DNA of 43,069 nt, taken from assembly GCA_025362795.1 (NCBI GenBank), contig JANYFE010000027.1:1-43069 (forward strand), given 5' to 3'. Source of the stretch: Rhodobacterales bacterium (GTDB lineage Bacteria; Pseudomonadota; Alphaproteobacteria; Rhodobacterales; Rhodobacteraceae). The translations under genes were made by a program, and so were the position numbers. Numbering within the stretch: the stretch's first letter is position 1; every line of letters starts with the position of its first letter. The notes under the pieces were generated by a model. The model saw nothing but the letters and a program-made list of their open reading frames with translations. It searched no databases and was not told the DNA's origin. Positions 6,519 through 14,225 of this stretch are shown piece by piece.

Positions 6519-8483
6519 TCATTCACCTTCAAAAAGGCTGGGCGTGCTGGTCGAAATGGTGCGGGGCCCTCTGCCTTTCGGGATGATCTCATGTCGGCGC
6601 ATCCAGCCGAGCCAGGTTTGCAAGTCGGCTTGCTTGAACTTGCCCTTTTCCGGATGCCAGTCCTGCAGGAAACCACGGATGATGGCGGCATCGTCAGGTT
6701 GCTTGCCGTCTATCAGCGCGTCGTTCCACACCGCGTAAAGCGTCGCGATGGCCTCGGTTGCTTCGGTATCCTTGCCCTTGAACAGGTCGACAAGATGCCG
6801 CAGGCATTCGGTCTGGCCGCCCAATGCCGCTGCAATGGCGTCGCCATGGCCCCCGGCGCGCGACATCTGCTGGAAAGCCACCTTCTCGCGATCTGCGCCC
6901 GCAGCTTCCCTCGTGTCGTAGTAGCCATCCTGCCGCAGGCCCAGTTCGATTTCCTGCACCATGGCGTCGTCGTAGGGGCCATATCGGTACCTCCGATAGC
7001 GGCCACCGATGTCGTTGATGTTGGCGTGCGCCTCGGCGAGGAACATCAGCTTTTGCAGCTTTGTGCGCCCCAGGTAGGGATCGGCGCCCAAGCGATGAAC
7101 CACCTCGGCTGCGACCAGCACGCGGATAGTCCGTCGATCCGGCAGGGACGTGGGCTTTGGGCTGGATTGCAGCGGCACGGCATCAGCGCCAGCGAGCCGC
7201 GGCACAGTTTTCACCGGTCGTGCATGTGCGGCGACGTCGATCTGGCCCGTGACAGCGGCGGTGATCAGCGCGGCGCGGTACTCACGCAAACGGTTGATGG
7301 ATGTCGTGACCTTCTCTGTGATTGCAGTGAAACGATCCAGACGGGCATTCAATTGGTCCAGCACCGCACGCATTTCCTCGGGCGGCGGCACTGCAATCGG
7401 CAGCTTTTCGACATTGGTCTTGGAAATCGACGCAAGGTTCGTGCTCTGGTTCGAATGAAGATAGAAGAAATCCCGGGCGTAGCGCGCGTTCGTGGCCATC
7501 GAAATCCAGTCGGAATAGCGCAGGTCGCCGGGCCTGACGCAGAACACATGGTTCTGGTTCAGGCAGGGTTCAAAGGGCGCGAGCCAGACGGCACCGCGAC
7601 CGAGCTTGTCGTTGTCGCCCCCCTCGTTCATCAGAACATCGCCACGCCGCAGGCTGAACCGGTTGATCTCGGTTTCGGTCACGTCGATCTCGGCCACGTC
7701 GGAAAGATCAACCCAACCGGCCTGCACGTTGGCGACTCGCAAGTAAGGTGTGGTGATGACGCTGGTTCCCTCCGGGAGGGTCCGACCCAAAGTCATCCCG
7801 CCACGAACCCGGGCAAGATGCTTCAGCCTCCAGATCCGCCAGCCTGCAGGGATCTTTGGCAAATAGGGCGAGTCGGTTTCAATCAGCGGCGCATTGTCAT
7901 CCAGCCCGACTGAGAGGGCGCGAGAGATGGTAGAGAAGCGCGCGTCTGCAACCGACACCAAGACCTGTTGCTTCTTCTCTATCAGCGCATCAATCCGAGC
8001 GGTTTCGGTGTCAAGGAAATCGGCGATCCGTTTCTGCGAAGCAATGTCGGGCAGATAAAGCCGGATATTCTTCATGTCCGAGTATCGCGTCGTCCAAAGG
8101 TCCGCCACGATGCCATGTCCCCAGCGGTAGAACTCCTCTTGGAACGCAGGCGACCGCAACAAATGATGCGCGAATGGAGGGTGGATACGAAGCGGTTCCA
8201 GAACGATGCTGATCAGCGAAACAGACCCATCAAGGGGTGAAACGCCACCCGATCCCTTGCGGTCGGATCGGCTGTTTATGACATAGTCGCCCGCCCGAAC
8301 CAGTTTGCGATTGTCACCGTCATCAGACTTCGCGGCACTATCCAATTGCAGGACGATGCCGTTCATCGTGACTGAAAGTGGTTGGAAATCCTTGTCGCTA
8401 ACTTTCTCGCGGCGTTCAGCGAACAACTGACCAAGCCGGTAAAGTGCCCATCCTGAAGGCACGTGTCGGGTCATGATTTCCAT
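6519..8483 (-). CDS. hsdS: Type I restriction specificity subunit HsdS with extra C-terminal Panacea/DUF4065-like domain
   Basis: The first ~415 residues are a normal HsdS: target recognition domain 1 (about 1-150), a conserved coiled coil (QKRIADFLDTETARIDALIEKK), target recognition domain 2 (about 205-365), and a second coiled coil ending RAALITAAVTGQIDV, where typical HsdS proteins stop. After a Pro-rich linker, ~200 more residues follow from about 450. They begin RTIRVLVAAEVVHRLG, then RTKLQKLMFLAEAH, then YRYGPYDDAMVQEIE. This pattern recalls the Panacea/DUF4065 antitoxin-type fold. The start at 8483 is chosen because it overlaps the upstream stop (TGATG) and has GGAGGG 7 bases before it. 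HsdS recognises the bipartite target and scaffolds HsdM and HsdR. The fused domain's role is unknown. Confidence 0.85.
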   Translation of the reverse strand: MEIMTRHVPSGWALYRLGQLFAERREKVSDKDFQPLSVTMNGIVLQLDSAAKSDDGDNRKLVRAGDYVINSRSDRKGSGGVSPLDGSVSLISIVLEPLRIHPPFAHHLLRSPAFQEEFYRWGHGIVADLWTTRYSDMKNIRLYLPDIASQKRIADFLDTETARIDALIEKKQQVLVSVADARFSTISRALSVGLDDNAPLIETDSPYLPKIPAGWRIWRLKHLARVRGGMTLGRTLPEGTSVITTPYLRVANVQAGWVDLSDVAEIDVTETEINRFSLRRGDVLMNEGGDNDKLGRGAVWLAPFEPCLNQNHVFCVRPGDLRYSDWISMATNARYARDFFYLHSNQSTNLASISKTNVEKLPIAVPPPEEMRAVLDQLNARLDRFTAITEKVTTSINRLREYRAALITAAVTGQIDVAAHARPVKTVPRLAGADAVPLQSSPKPTSLPDRRTIRVLVAAEVVHRLGADPYLGRTKLQKLMFLAEAHANINDIGGRYRRYRYGPYDDAMVQEIELGLRQDGYYDTREAAGADREKVAFQQMSRAGGHGDAIAAALGGQTECLRHLVDLFKGKDTEATEAIATLYAVWNDALIDGKQPDDAAIIRGFLQDWHPEKGKFKQADLQTWLGWMRRHEIIPKGRGPRTISTSTPSLFEGE

Positions 8484-9385
8484 CACACCACCCTCCATGC
8501 CGCGCGGCCCCGCCAATCGGCCGGAAAACCCATCGCCGCTGGATCGGCCTGTGGGCATCCGTCGATCAGCGCCACCAGACGTCCGCGCCAGCCGCTGTCG
8601 GGCGCCACGACGCCCAGCAGGTGATCCAGCATCACAAGGGTGTTGTGCAGCATCCGGTCATGGGCGCCGCGCATCGCCACCGGCAGCGTTGCCGGGAATT
8701 TCGGCACCGCCATGGTCACCGTGAACCGCTTGTTCCACAGCCGCCCATGGTGGGCGCAGATGTTGCGCACATAGCTCATGTGATGCGCGAACGAGATCAG
8801 CGCCTTTTCATCCAGCCCCAGGGGCCTGGCGATGGCCTGGCGGTCCGCCCGCAGCTTGAGGTTGCCCAGCCACTTCGACAGCTGGCCGAACGAAATCACC
8901 TCTGCCGCCATCCAGACCGGGGGCAGAACGGGATCGGTATACTTGGTGCGATAGTGGTCGGCGAACGTGTCCTTGGACCATCGGAATTCATCGGACAGGG
9001 TTGTGACGGCCCGCGCGTGGCGGTCGCGGCTGTCATATAACCATTGGTCAAGGTAGCCGTGCGAACCATGGGTCATCGCCATGTGGTGCGCCCATCCGGC
9101 CCGCAGCGCGACCTCGACCCGCTCAATCGCGTCCATCACCAACAGGCGTAGTTGCCGGTCGAAGACATAAAGGGCAACTACATCCTCGAACCGCGTGCCC
9201 GGCCGGAAAGCATGATCGCCCGCCGCAGCCGGGGCCTCATACGTCAGCCAGTAGGCGCGCAACCGGTAGTAGGAAATGTGCTGCAGATAATGACGTGCAG
9301 ATGCTTCATCATCGATCACCATGCCACGACGGCGCAGCAGTGCGAGCTGATCAGTGATGGACGTTGCTGGCTTGGTGAACTTCAT
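8483..9385 (-). CDS. Abi_2 (AbiD/AbiF) abortive-infection family protein, HEPN RNase candidate
   Basis: This protein of 300 residues matches the Abi_2 family: an N-terminal [14 protein letters not shown] stretch, [20 protein letters not shown] in the middle, and the HEPN-type R-x4-H motif R207-NICA-H212 within [14 protein letters not shown]. Families with this motif are metal-independent RNases, and several block phage growth by killing or arresting the infected cell. The gene sits between hsdM and hsdS; its stop overlaps the hsdS start (TGATG), so all three are probably co-translated. That placement suggests it acts as a backup if restriction fails, which is inference. Confidence 0.85.
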   Translation of the reverse strand: MKFTKPATSITDQLALLRRRGMVIDDEASARHYLQHISYYRLRAYWLTYEAPAAAGDHAFRPGTRFEDVVALYVFDRQLRLLVMDAIERVEVALRAGWAHHMAMTHGSHGYLDQWLYDSRDRHARAVTTLSDEFRWSKDTFADHYRTKYTDPVLPPVWMAAEVISFGQLSKWLGNLKLRADRQAIARPLGLDEKALISFAHHMSYVRNICAHHGRLWNKRFTVTMAVPKFPATLPVAMRGAHDRMLHNTLVMLDHLLGVVAPDSGWRGRLVALIDGCPQADPAAMGFPADWRGRAAWRVV

Positions 9386-9429
9386 CGGTCCACCATGCTG
9401 CCGGTTTCAGCACAAAAGCAGGCCCCAAA

Positions 9430-9496
9430 AACAAGTAACCCGCCAGGGTGCGCAGTACAAAGCCGAAGCTCTGCCCGAGGCGTGGCGGGTCTTGTT
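9430..9496. repeat. Imperfect inverted repeat between hsdM and the abi gene
   Basis: AACAAGTAACCCGCCA (9430-9445) pairs with TGGCGGGTCTTGTT (9483-9496), leaving a 2-base bulge and a 37-base loop. It lies in the 175-base gap between the hsdM stop and the abi start, the only sizeable gap in the operon. On the minus strand no T-run follows directly, so it is not a standard intrinsic terminator. It could lower expression of the downstream genes or bind a regulator. Confidence 0.35.
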
Positions 9497-9560
9497 ACGC
9501 GTAGAGTTAGTCGAGGGTTATCACCAAAGCAATAACGAACCGCACTGGGACACGAAAAAT

Positions 9561-11582
9561 TCACACCACCACCTCGGACAACAGCGCCGCGATTTCGGAC
9601 TCCAGCGTCTTCAGTTCAGTGTCGATCTCGGCCAGCGGGCGCGGCGGGATGTAGCGGTAGAAGTATCGGTTGAAGTTGATCTCGTACCCGACGCGGCCCA
9701 CCTGGCCGTCGCGATCATCGGTGTAGGCCGTGTCCACCCAAGCATCGGGAACGAACGGCCGCACCTCGCGGTCGAAATACGACTGCCAGTCTTCCAGAAG
9801 TGGGACCAGTTCGTGATCCCGCAGACTGGTGTCGGGTTCGGGATTGCCGTCCTTGTCCCGGCAGATTGCGGCATCTTCATCGGGCGTGCCGAACTGAGCC
9901 AAGATGGCCTTGCGCACCGGCACACCGACTTTCAGTCGAGCATCGCGCAGAACCCGGGTCAGGGCGCTGTCAAAATCGACCCGGTCAAAGAAAACTTCGC
10001 CGCCAAGGTCAGTCTTCAAGGCCACCAAAAGATCTTGCCGTTCTGTGGCTGTCAGCTTTTCCATGGCCTTGTCTTGGGCCAGCGCGATCAGCGCGTCGTC
10101 TGTGACCTCGAACCGAAGGCGCAGCGGGCGTTCCACCCGGATCTCGCGATAACCGAAATCTGTTGTGGGGAAGATCTTGGACACGTCGCCGTAGCCCGCA
10201 TTGCCGTTCAGATACTCGCCGTAGATGCGCACGATCTCGGCCCGGGCGTTATCTGTGATTTCCCGGCGCTTCGATCCAAGCGATTTGCGCATGGAGCTCC
10301 AGAACCGTTCGCCTGACCCGTCGATCAACTGCACCCGGCCGCGCCGGTCGACCGGCTTACGGTTGGTCAGGATCCACACATAGGTCTGGATGCCGGTGTT
10401 GTAGAAAATGTCGGTCGGCAGAGCGATTATAGCCTCGACCCAGTCGTTTTCCAGCATCCACCGCCGGATTTCGGACTCACCGGCTGCCGCGCCGCCGGTG
10501 AACAGCGGCGATCCGTTCATGACGATGCCGATGCGCGAGCCATTTTCGTCGTCGCGCATCTTCGAAATCATGTGCTGCAAGAACAGCAGCTGACCATCTG
10601 AAATGCGCGGAAGGCCAGCACCGAAACGGCCCCTCATGCCGCGATCAGCAGCCTCTTCCTTGATCGGATCAGCATATTTCTTCCAGTCGACCCCATAAGG
10701 TGGGTTCGACAGCATGTAATGGAAGGTCTGACCCTTGTGGGCATCCTGGATCAGCGTGTTGCCGAAGGCGATGCGCGACGCATCATGGCCTTTCACCAGC
10801 ATGTCCGATTTGCATATGGCGAAGGATTCCGCGTTCAGTTCCTGACCGAACAGATCGACGTGCAGGGTGGGGTTCATCTCCACCATGCGTTCCTCGGCGA
10901 TGGACAACATGCCTCCCGTCCCACATGCCGGATCGTATATGCGCCGTACGATGTGCCGACCGGACAAGGCCCCCTGATCATTGGCGATCAGCAGATCGAC
11001 CATCAAGCGCACGACTTCACGCGGGGTGAAATGTTCCCCCGCCGTCTCGTTCGACATTTCCGAGAAACGGCGGATCAACTCCTCGAACAGGTATCCCATT
11101 TCGAGGTTGGACACCGCTTCCGGGTGAAGGTCGATCTGGCTGACCCGATCAAAAACCGCCCACAGGATACCAGCATTGTCCAGCTTCTTCAGCGCTTCGG
11201 TGAACTCGAATTTTTCGATGAAGATGTCGCGAACGTTTGGACTGAACTTGGCGATGTAGTCGATCAGGTTGGCCCGCAGCTGGCGTGGATCTTGTCCCCG
11301 CAACGATGCGAATGTGAACTGGCTCTCGTTGTAAATCTGCCCACCCGGCGAAGCGATGGCTGTCAGGATCATCGCCCGCGCTTCGTCGTCGGTTTCTTCC
11401 GGCAGCGTAGAAGCCGTTTCCAGCACGGCCGATTTGGTCGGTTCCAACAAGCAGTCGAGGCGCCGCAGAACAGTGAAGGGCAGGACAATCTTGCCGTATT
11501 CAGACTGCTTGAAATCCCCACGCAGGATTTCCGCGATGGACCAGATGTAAGCAGCGTTGGTCTTGATCGTGTCCTGACTCAA
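9561..11582 (-). CDS. hsdM: Type I DNA methyltransferase subunit HsdM (N6-adenine)
   Basis: This protein of 673 residues methylates adenine within the HsdS-defined site. It has the N-terminal HsdM helical domain (YIWSIAEILRGDF, then VLPFTVLRRLDCLLE), AdoMet motif I DPACGTGG at about 217-224, catalytic motif NPPY at about 293-296 (LSNPPYGVDW), and a long C-terminal region ending in coiled coil. The start taken is TTG at 11582, with GGAAGG 7 bases upstream and a TTGA overlap with a short upstream frame. TTG at 11597 is possible but has no ribosome site of its own. It is first in the operon. A methyltransferase made ahead of the nuclease genes suits safe establishment. Confidence 0.95.
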   Translation of the reverse strand: MSQDTIKTNAAYIWSIAEILRGDFKQSEYGKIVLPFTVLRRLDCLLEPTKSAVLETASTLPEETDDEARAMILTAIASPGGQIYNESQFTFASLRGQDPRQLRANLIDYIAKFSPNVRDIFIEKFEFTEALKKLDNAGILWAVFDRVSQIDLHPEAVSNLEMGYLFEELIRRFSEMSNETAGEHFTPREVVRLMVDLLIANDQGALSGRHIVRRIYDPACGTGGMLSIAEERMVEMNPTLHVDLFGQELNAESFAICKSDMLVKGHDASRIAFGNTLIQDAHKGQTFHYMLSNPPYGVDWKKYADPIKEEAADRGMRGRFGAGLPRISDGQLLFLQHMISKMRDDENGSRIGIVMNGSPLFTGGAAAGESEIRRWMLENDWVEAIIALPTDIFYNTGIQTYVWILTNRKPVDRRGRVQLIDGSGERFWSSMRKSLGSKRREITDNARAEIVRIYGEYLNGNAGYGDVSKIFPTTDFGYREIRVERPLRLRFEVTDDALIALAQDKAMEKLTATERQDLLVALKTDLGGEVFFDRVDFDSALTRVLRDARLKVGVPVRKAILAQFGTPDEDAAICRDKDGNPEPDTSLRDHELVPLLEDWQSYFDREVRPFVPDAWVDTAYTDDRDGQVGRVGYEINFNRYFYRYIPPRPLAEIDTELKTLESEIAALLSEVVV

Positions 11583-11674
11583 AATTTCACCTTCCAAAGT
11601 CCTCGGAAGGGCTTGTTTGCCTTCAACTTCCGCCGTTTTTCTTGAATGACGATACGCGCGACGTCGGCATCCAT
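11579..11674 (-). CDS. Possible short leader reading frame before hsdM, or remnant of a larger gene
   Basis: A frame of 31 codons starts at ATG 11674 and stops at TGA 11581-11579, overlapping the hsdM TTG start as TTGA. The frame is open further upstream to a stop at 11782-11780, and that extension also looks protein-like (HKPCIVWLNHDGLMDADVAR) but has no start codon. It may be a translation-coupling leader or the decayed 3' end of a former upstream gene. No ribosome binding site is evident for the ATG. Confidence 0.3.
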   Translation of the reverse strand: MDADVARIVIQEKRRKLKANKPFRGLWKVKF

Positions 11675-11802
11675 CAACCCGTCATGATTGAGCCAGACAA
11701 TGCATGGCTTGTGCCTCCCCCCTGGTATGGTTCCTCCCCGGCTCCGTTTGTATGCGGGGGGGCGCAGCGCGGCGGTTCGCTAGCGACAGGCATTTTCACC
11801 GG

Positions 11803-11976
11803 GGAAGCCAAGCGGAAGCCACTTGGCGGAAGCCAGACGAGGAAACGTCGGGATTTCAGCAGCTTAGGAAATCACGATCTGGCTTTGCTGGATTCTTTTG
11901 CGGAATCCACCTGAGCCAGTTTGCGGAAGCCACTTGATGGAAGCCACCCACCTCGGAAGCCACCTCGGGAATCCAG
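11803..11976. repeat. Array of degenerate GGAAGCCAC direct repeats
   Basis: Copies start at 11803, 11814, 11828, 11902 (GGAATCCAC), 11925, 11939, 11955 and 11968 (GGAATCCAG), with a weaker one at 11867. All have the same orientation, with spacing between starts of 11 to about 39. The array lies between the hsdM side and the WYL gene, both read on the minus strand. I see no convincing gene from 11675 to 12020. It could be a multi-site regulator target, an iteron-type element or a decayed repeat sequence. Confidence 0.6.
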
Positions 11977-12020
11977 ATTGCCGCGTGCGTTTGGGCCGCG
12001 CCCATTGGGCACGGCATCGG

Positions 12021-12641
12021 TCAGGCGCGGCCTGAATACTTGGCCAAGAGGCCTTCCAGCAGGGCAATCCGGTTCTCGCTGAAATCACCCGTTTGCGCGG
12101 TCGGGGCTTCCATCGAACGCACGAAGAACTGCCGAAAGTCCTGGCGCTCGGCGCACCAGGCCAGCAGCTTCACACCTTGCGGCGGATGCACCAGCGCCAG
12201 CGGCAGCACGGTGCGCGTAGTCTGGTTCCCGTCGAGGTCGGTGTAGCCGAAGGCGACCGGCTGGTTGGCACGGATCGCGGCATGCAGGATTGCAAGTTCG
12301 GCCGTTCCGGCTGCGGGCACGTTGTCGGGCCAATAGGCGGCGGGACGCACGTCAAGCATCTGGTAGATGCGTCCGAGCAGCCCCCCCTCGGGATCGGTTT
12401 CCGCCAGCCGCGCCAGTGCGGCATTGGCCGCTGCGGCCGTGACCGGGTCGCCGCGATAACCCGCCAGCGCCAGGCCGCGAAGCGCTGCGTCCCGCAGGTC
12501 GGGATCCATCACCGGCACCGGGCTGGCCGCCACGCTCGTCACCGCGCCAGTTCCAAAACCGAACGCAGCCGCGGCCCCGGCAATCCGGGTGCCCAGCGCG
12601 CGGCGGGTGATGGTCATTGGCGAAGTGCGACCGAGTCGCAT
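12021..12641 (-). CDS. WYL-domain protein with Tat-like N-terminus
   Basis: This protein of 206 residues has a C-terminal WYL-type domain: AILHAAIRANQPVAFGYTD, then a strand with TRTVLPLALVHPPQGVKLLAWC, then DFRQFFVRSMEAP. WYL domains usually bind ligands or nucleic acid in regulators, often of defence or restriction loci. The wHTH normally placed before it is absent. Instead the N-terminus is basic, with TRRALG followed by an Ala/Gly-rich hydrophobic stretch (about residues 12-40), like a twin-arginine signal. GGAGGT lies 6 bases before the ATG at 12641. It lies upstream of and in line with hsdM, so a control or sensing role for the restriction operon is possible but unproven. Confidence 0.7.
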   Translation of the reverse strand: MRLGRTSPMTITRRALGTRIAGAAAAFGFGTGAVTSVAASPVPVMDPDLRDAALRGLALAGYRGDPVTAAAANAALARLAETDPEGGLLGRIYQMLDVRPAAYWPDNVPAAGTAELAILHAAIRANQPVAFGYTDLDGNQTTRTVLPLALVHPPQGVKLLAWCAERQDFRQFFVRSMEAPTAQTGDFSENRIALLEGLLAKYSGRA

Positions 12642-12797
12642 GGCGAAACCTCCGAGGCTGCAAAAGACGCCCGCAATGGCATGTCTGTTGCGATTCGGTC
12701 CAGTGTTTTCAAAGAATGGGGATTTGGCACAAAAAGCAGTTGGCGCGAGATTTGGCCCCGCAGATCGAATCCCATTGATTCCGCTTCATTTTTTCAT

Positions 12798-12844
12798 TTG
12801 ACAAAGCTGCCCCTCTTGACCTACCCCTTGATCATCGAAGAATT
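12798..12844 (+). promoter_or_regulatory. Weak promoter-like sequence
   Basis: TTGACA (12798-12803) and TTGACC (12816-12821) are good -35 matches. The best partner is AAGAAT (12838-12843), 16 bases after TTGACC. The spot is the most AT-rich part of the 324-base gap between the WYL gene and the first ParB-methyltransferase. It is followed directly by a strong hairpin, suggesting attenuation of the methyltransferase genes. Evidence is by eye only. Confidence 0.3.
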
Positions 12845-12881
12845 GCGCCCGGAGGATAACCCTCGCGGGCGCTTTCGTTTT
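12845..12881 (+). terminator. Intrinsic terminator or attenuator upstream of the tandem methyltransferases
   Basis: Arms GCGCCCG (12845-12851) and CGGGCGC (12866-12872) extend inward with GAGG/CCTC around an ATAAC loop and a one-base bulge. TTTCGTTTT follows. The hairpin is strong and ends 84 bases before the ATG at 12966. Since the WYL gene to the left is on the other strand, the hairpin would act on transcripts from a local promoter or on read-through. Confidence 0.55.
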
Positions 12882-12965
12882 ACCCCACATCGCGGATCCT
12901 GCTCCTGTCGCTGCCACTTTTGGCCGCGCGCATCGGCTTGCCCGCCTGCCCGAGAGAGCCACCCC

Positions 12966-14225
12966 ATGGACCTCGTCTTCGCGCCCAGCCAGATCGAGAC
13001 CTGGCCGCTCGACCGGCTGCGCCCCTATGCCCGCAATGCCAAGGTCCATGGCACTGATCAGGTCGCCAAGATCGCAGCCAGCATGGCCAAGTTTGGCTGG
13101 ACCGTGCCCTGCATGGTGGCCGACGATGGCGAGTTGATTGCTGGTCACGGCCGGGTGTTGGCCGCCGCCATGCTGGGGCTGAAGGACGTGCCGGTGATCC
13201 GGCTCAGCCACCTCGACGAGGCTGAACGTCGGGCTTACCGGATCGCCGACAACAAACTGACCGAGTTGGGCGAGTGGGACGAGGCGATGCTGCGCGATGA
13301 AATCGCGGGGCTCTTGGCGGAAGATTTCGACCTGTCGCTACTGGGGATCACAGACGAGGATTTGGACGCCCTGCTGCGGGATCCGGGTCAAACAGAAGGC
13401 GGTGTGGTCGAGGGCGAGGACGACATCCCAGAACCGCCGGTCACGCCGGTGTCCGTGGCAGGCGACCTCTGGCAGCTTGGGTCACACCGTCTGATCTGCG
13501 GCGACAGCACGTCCGCCGATGTCGTCAGTCGACTTCTTGGCGATGTGAAGCCCCTGCTGATGGTGACAGACCCGCCCTATGGCGTGGAATATGATCCGTC
13601 CTGGCGCAACCAGGCGGGTGCGGCCAAGACCAAACGGACCGGCAAGGTGATGAACGACGACCGTGCCGATTGGCGGGAAGCGTGGGCGTTGTTCCCCGGC
13701 GACGTGGCCTATGTCTGGCACGGCGCCCTGCATGCCACCACTGTCGCTGCGAGCCTGGTGGCGGCAGGTTTCGCCGTCAGGTCGCAGATTATCTGGGCCA
13801 AGGACCGGCTGGTGCTCAGCCGGGGCGATTACCACTGGCAGCATGAACCCTGCTGGTATGCGGTCAAGAAGACCGGCAAGGGCCATTGGGCGGGGGATCG
13901 GAAGCAGACCACGCTCTGGCACATCTCCGGCAAGGATCAGGACGCCGCCACCGTGCACGGCACCCAGAAGCCGGTCGAATGCATGCGCCGCCCGATCCTG
14001 AACAACTCCAGCCCGGGTCAGGCGGTGTTTGAACCCTTCATGGGATCCGGCACCACGCTGATCGCTGCGGAAACCACCGGGCGGGTCTGCTTCGGGATCG
14101 AATTAAACCCCGCCTATGTCGATGTGGCCATAGAGCGCTGGCAGCAGTTCACCGGCGCCAATGCCGTGCTGGCCGACACCGGCGAGACCTTCGCCGACCT
14201 GAAAGCCAAAAGGCTCGCGGCATGA
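12966..14225 (+). CDS. ParB-domain DNA methyltransferase, N6-adenine type
   Basis: This protein of 419 residues has a ParB/Srx-like N-terminal domain (about 10-95, with DGELIAGHGR at 54-63) and a C-terminal amino-methyltransferase with catalytic motif DPPY at 202-205 and AdoMet motif FMGSGTT at 358-364. This order (IV before I) is the beta class. Such fusions are common in proteobacterial phages, where they modify phage DNA. The start is the ATG at 12966, preceded by GAGAGAG; the frame is open to 12093 but the extension crosses the terminator hairpin and has no family similarity. The stop overlaps the next start (ATGA). DPPY favours N6-adenine as the target base. Confidence 0.88.
   Translation: MDLVFAPSQIETWPLDRLRPYARNAKVHGTDQVAKIAASMAKFGWTVPCMVADDGELIAGHGRVLAAAMLGLKDVPVIRLSHLDEAERRAYRIADNKLTELGEWDEAMLRDEIAGLLAEDFDLSLLGITDEDLDALLRDPGQTEGGVVEGEDDIPEPPVTPVSVAGDLWQLGSHRLICGDSTSADVVSRLLGDVKPLLMVTDPPYGVEYDPSWRNQAGAAKTKRTGKVMNDDRADWREAWALFPGDVAYVWHGALHATTVAASLVAAGFAVRSQIIWAKDRLVLSRGDYHWQHEPCWYAVKKTGKGHWAGDRKQTTLWHISGKDQDAATVHGTQKPVECMRRPILNNSSPGQAVFEPFMGSGTTLIAAETTGRVCFGIELNPAYVDVAIERWQQFTGANAVLADTGETFADLKAKRLAA

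Noticed and set aside
11642-11914. Plus-strand open frame of 90 codons in the repeat region
   Set aside because: No ribosome site; the translation runs through the GGAAGCCAC repeats and resembles no protein.
11803-11976. CRISPR array
   Set aside because: Repeats are only about 9 bases, degenerate, and 11-39 bases apart start to start, with no unique spacers of regular length and no cas genes.
12093-12965. Upstream extension of the first ParB-methyltransferase frame, open back to 12093
   Set aside because: It runs antisense through the WYL gene and across the terminator hairpin, has no family likeness, and the ATG at 12966 begins exactly where the paralogue's similarity starts.
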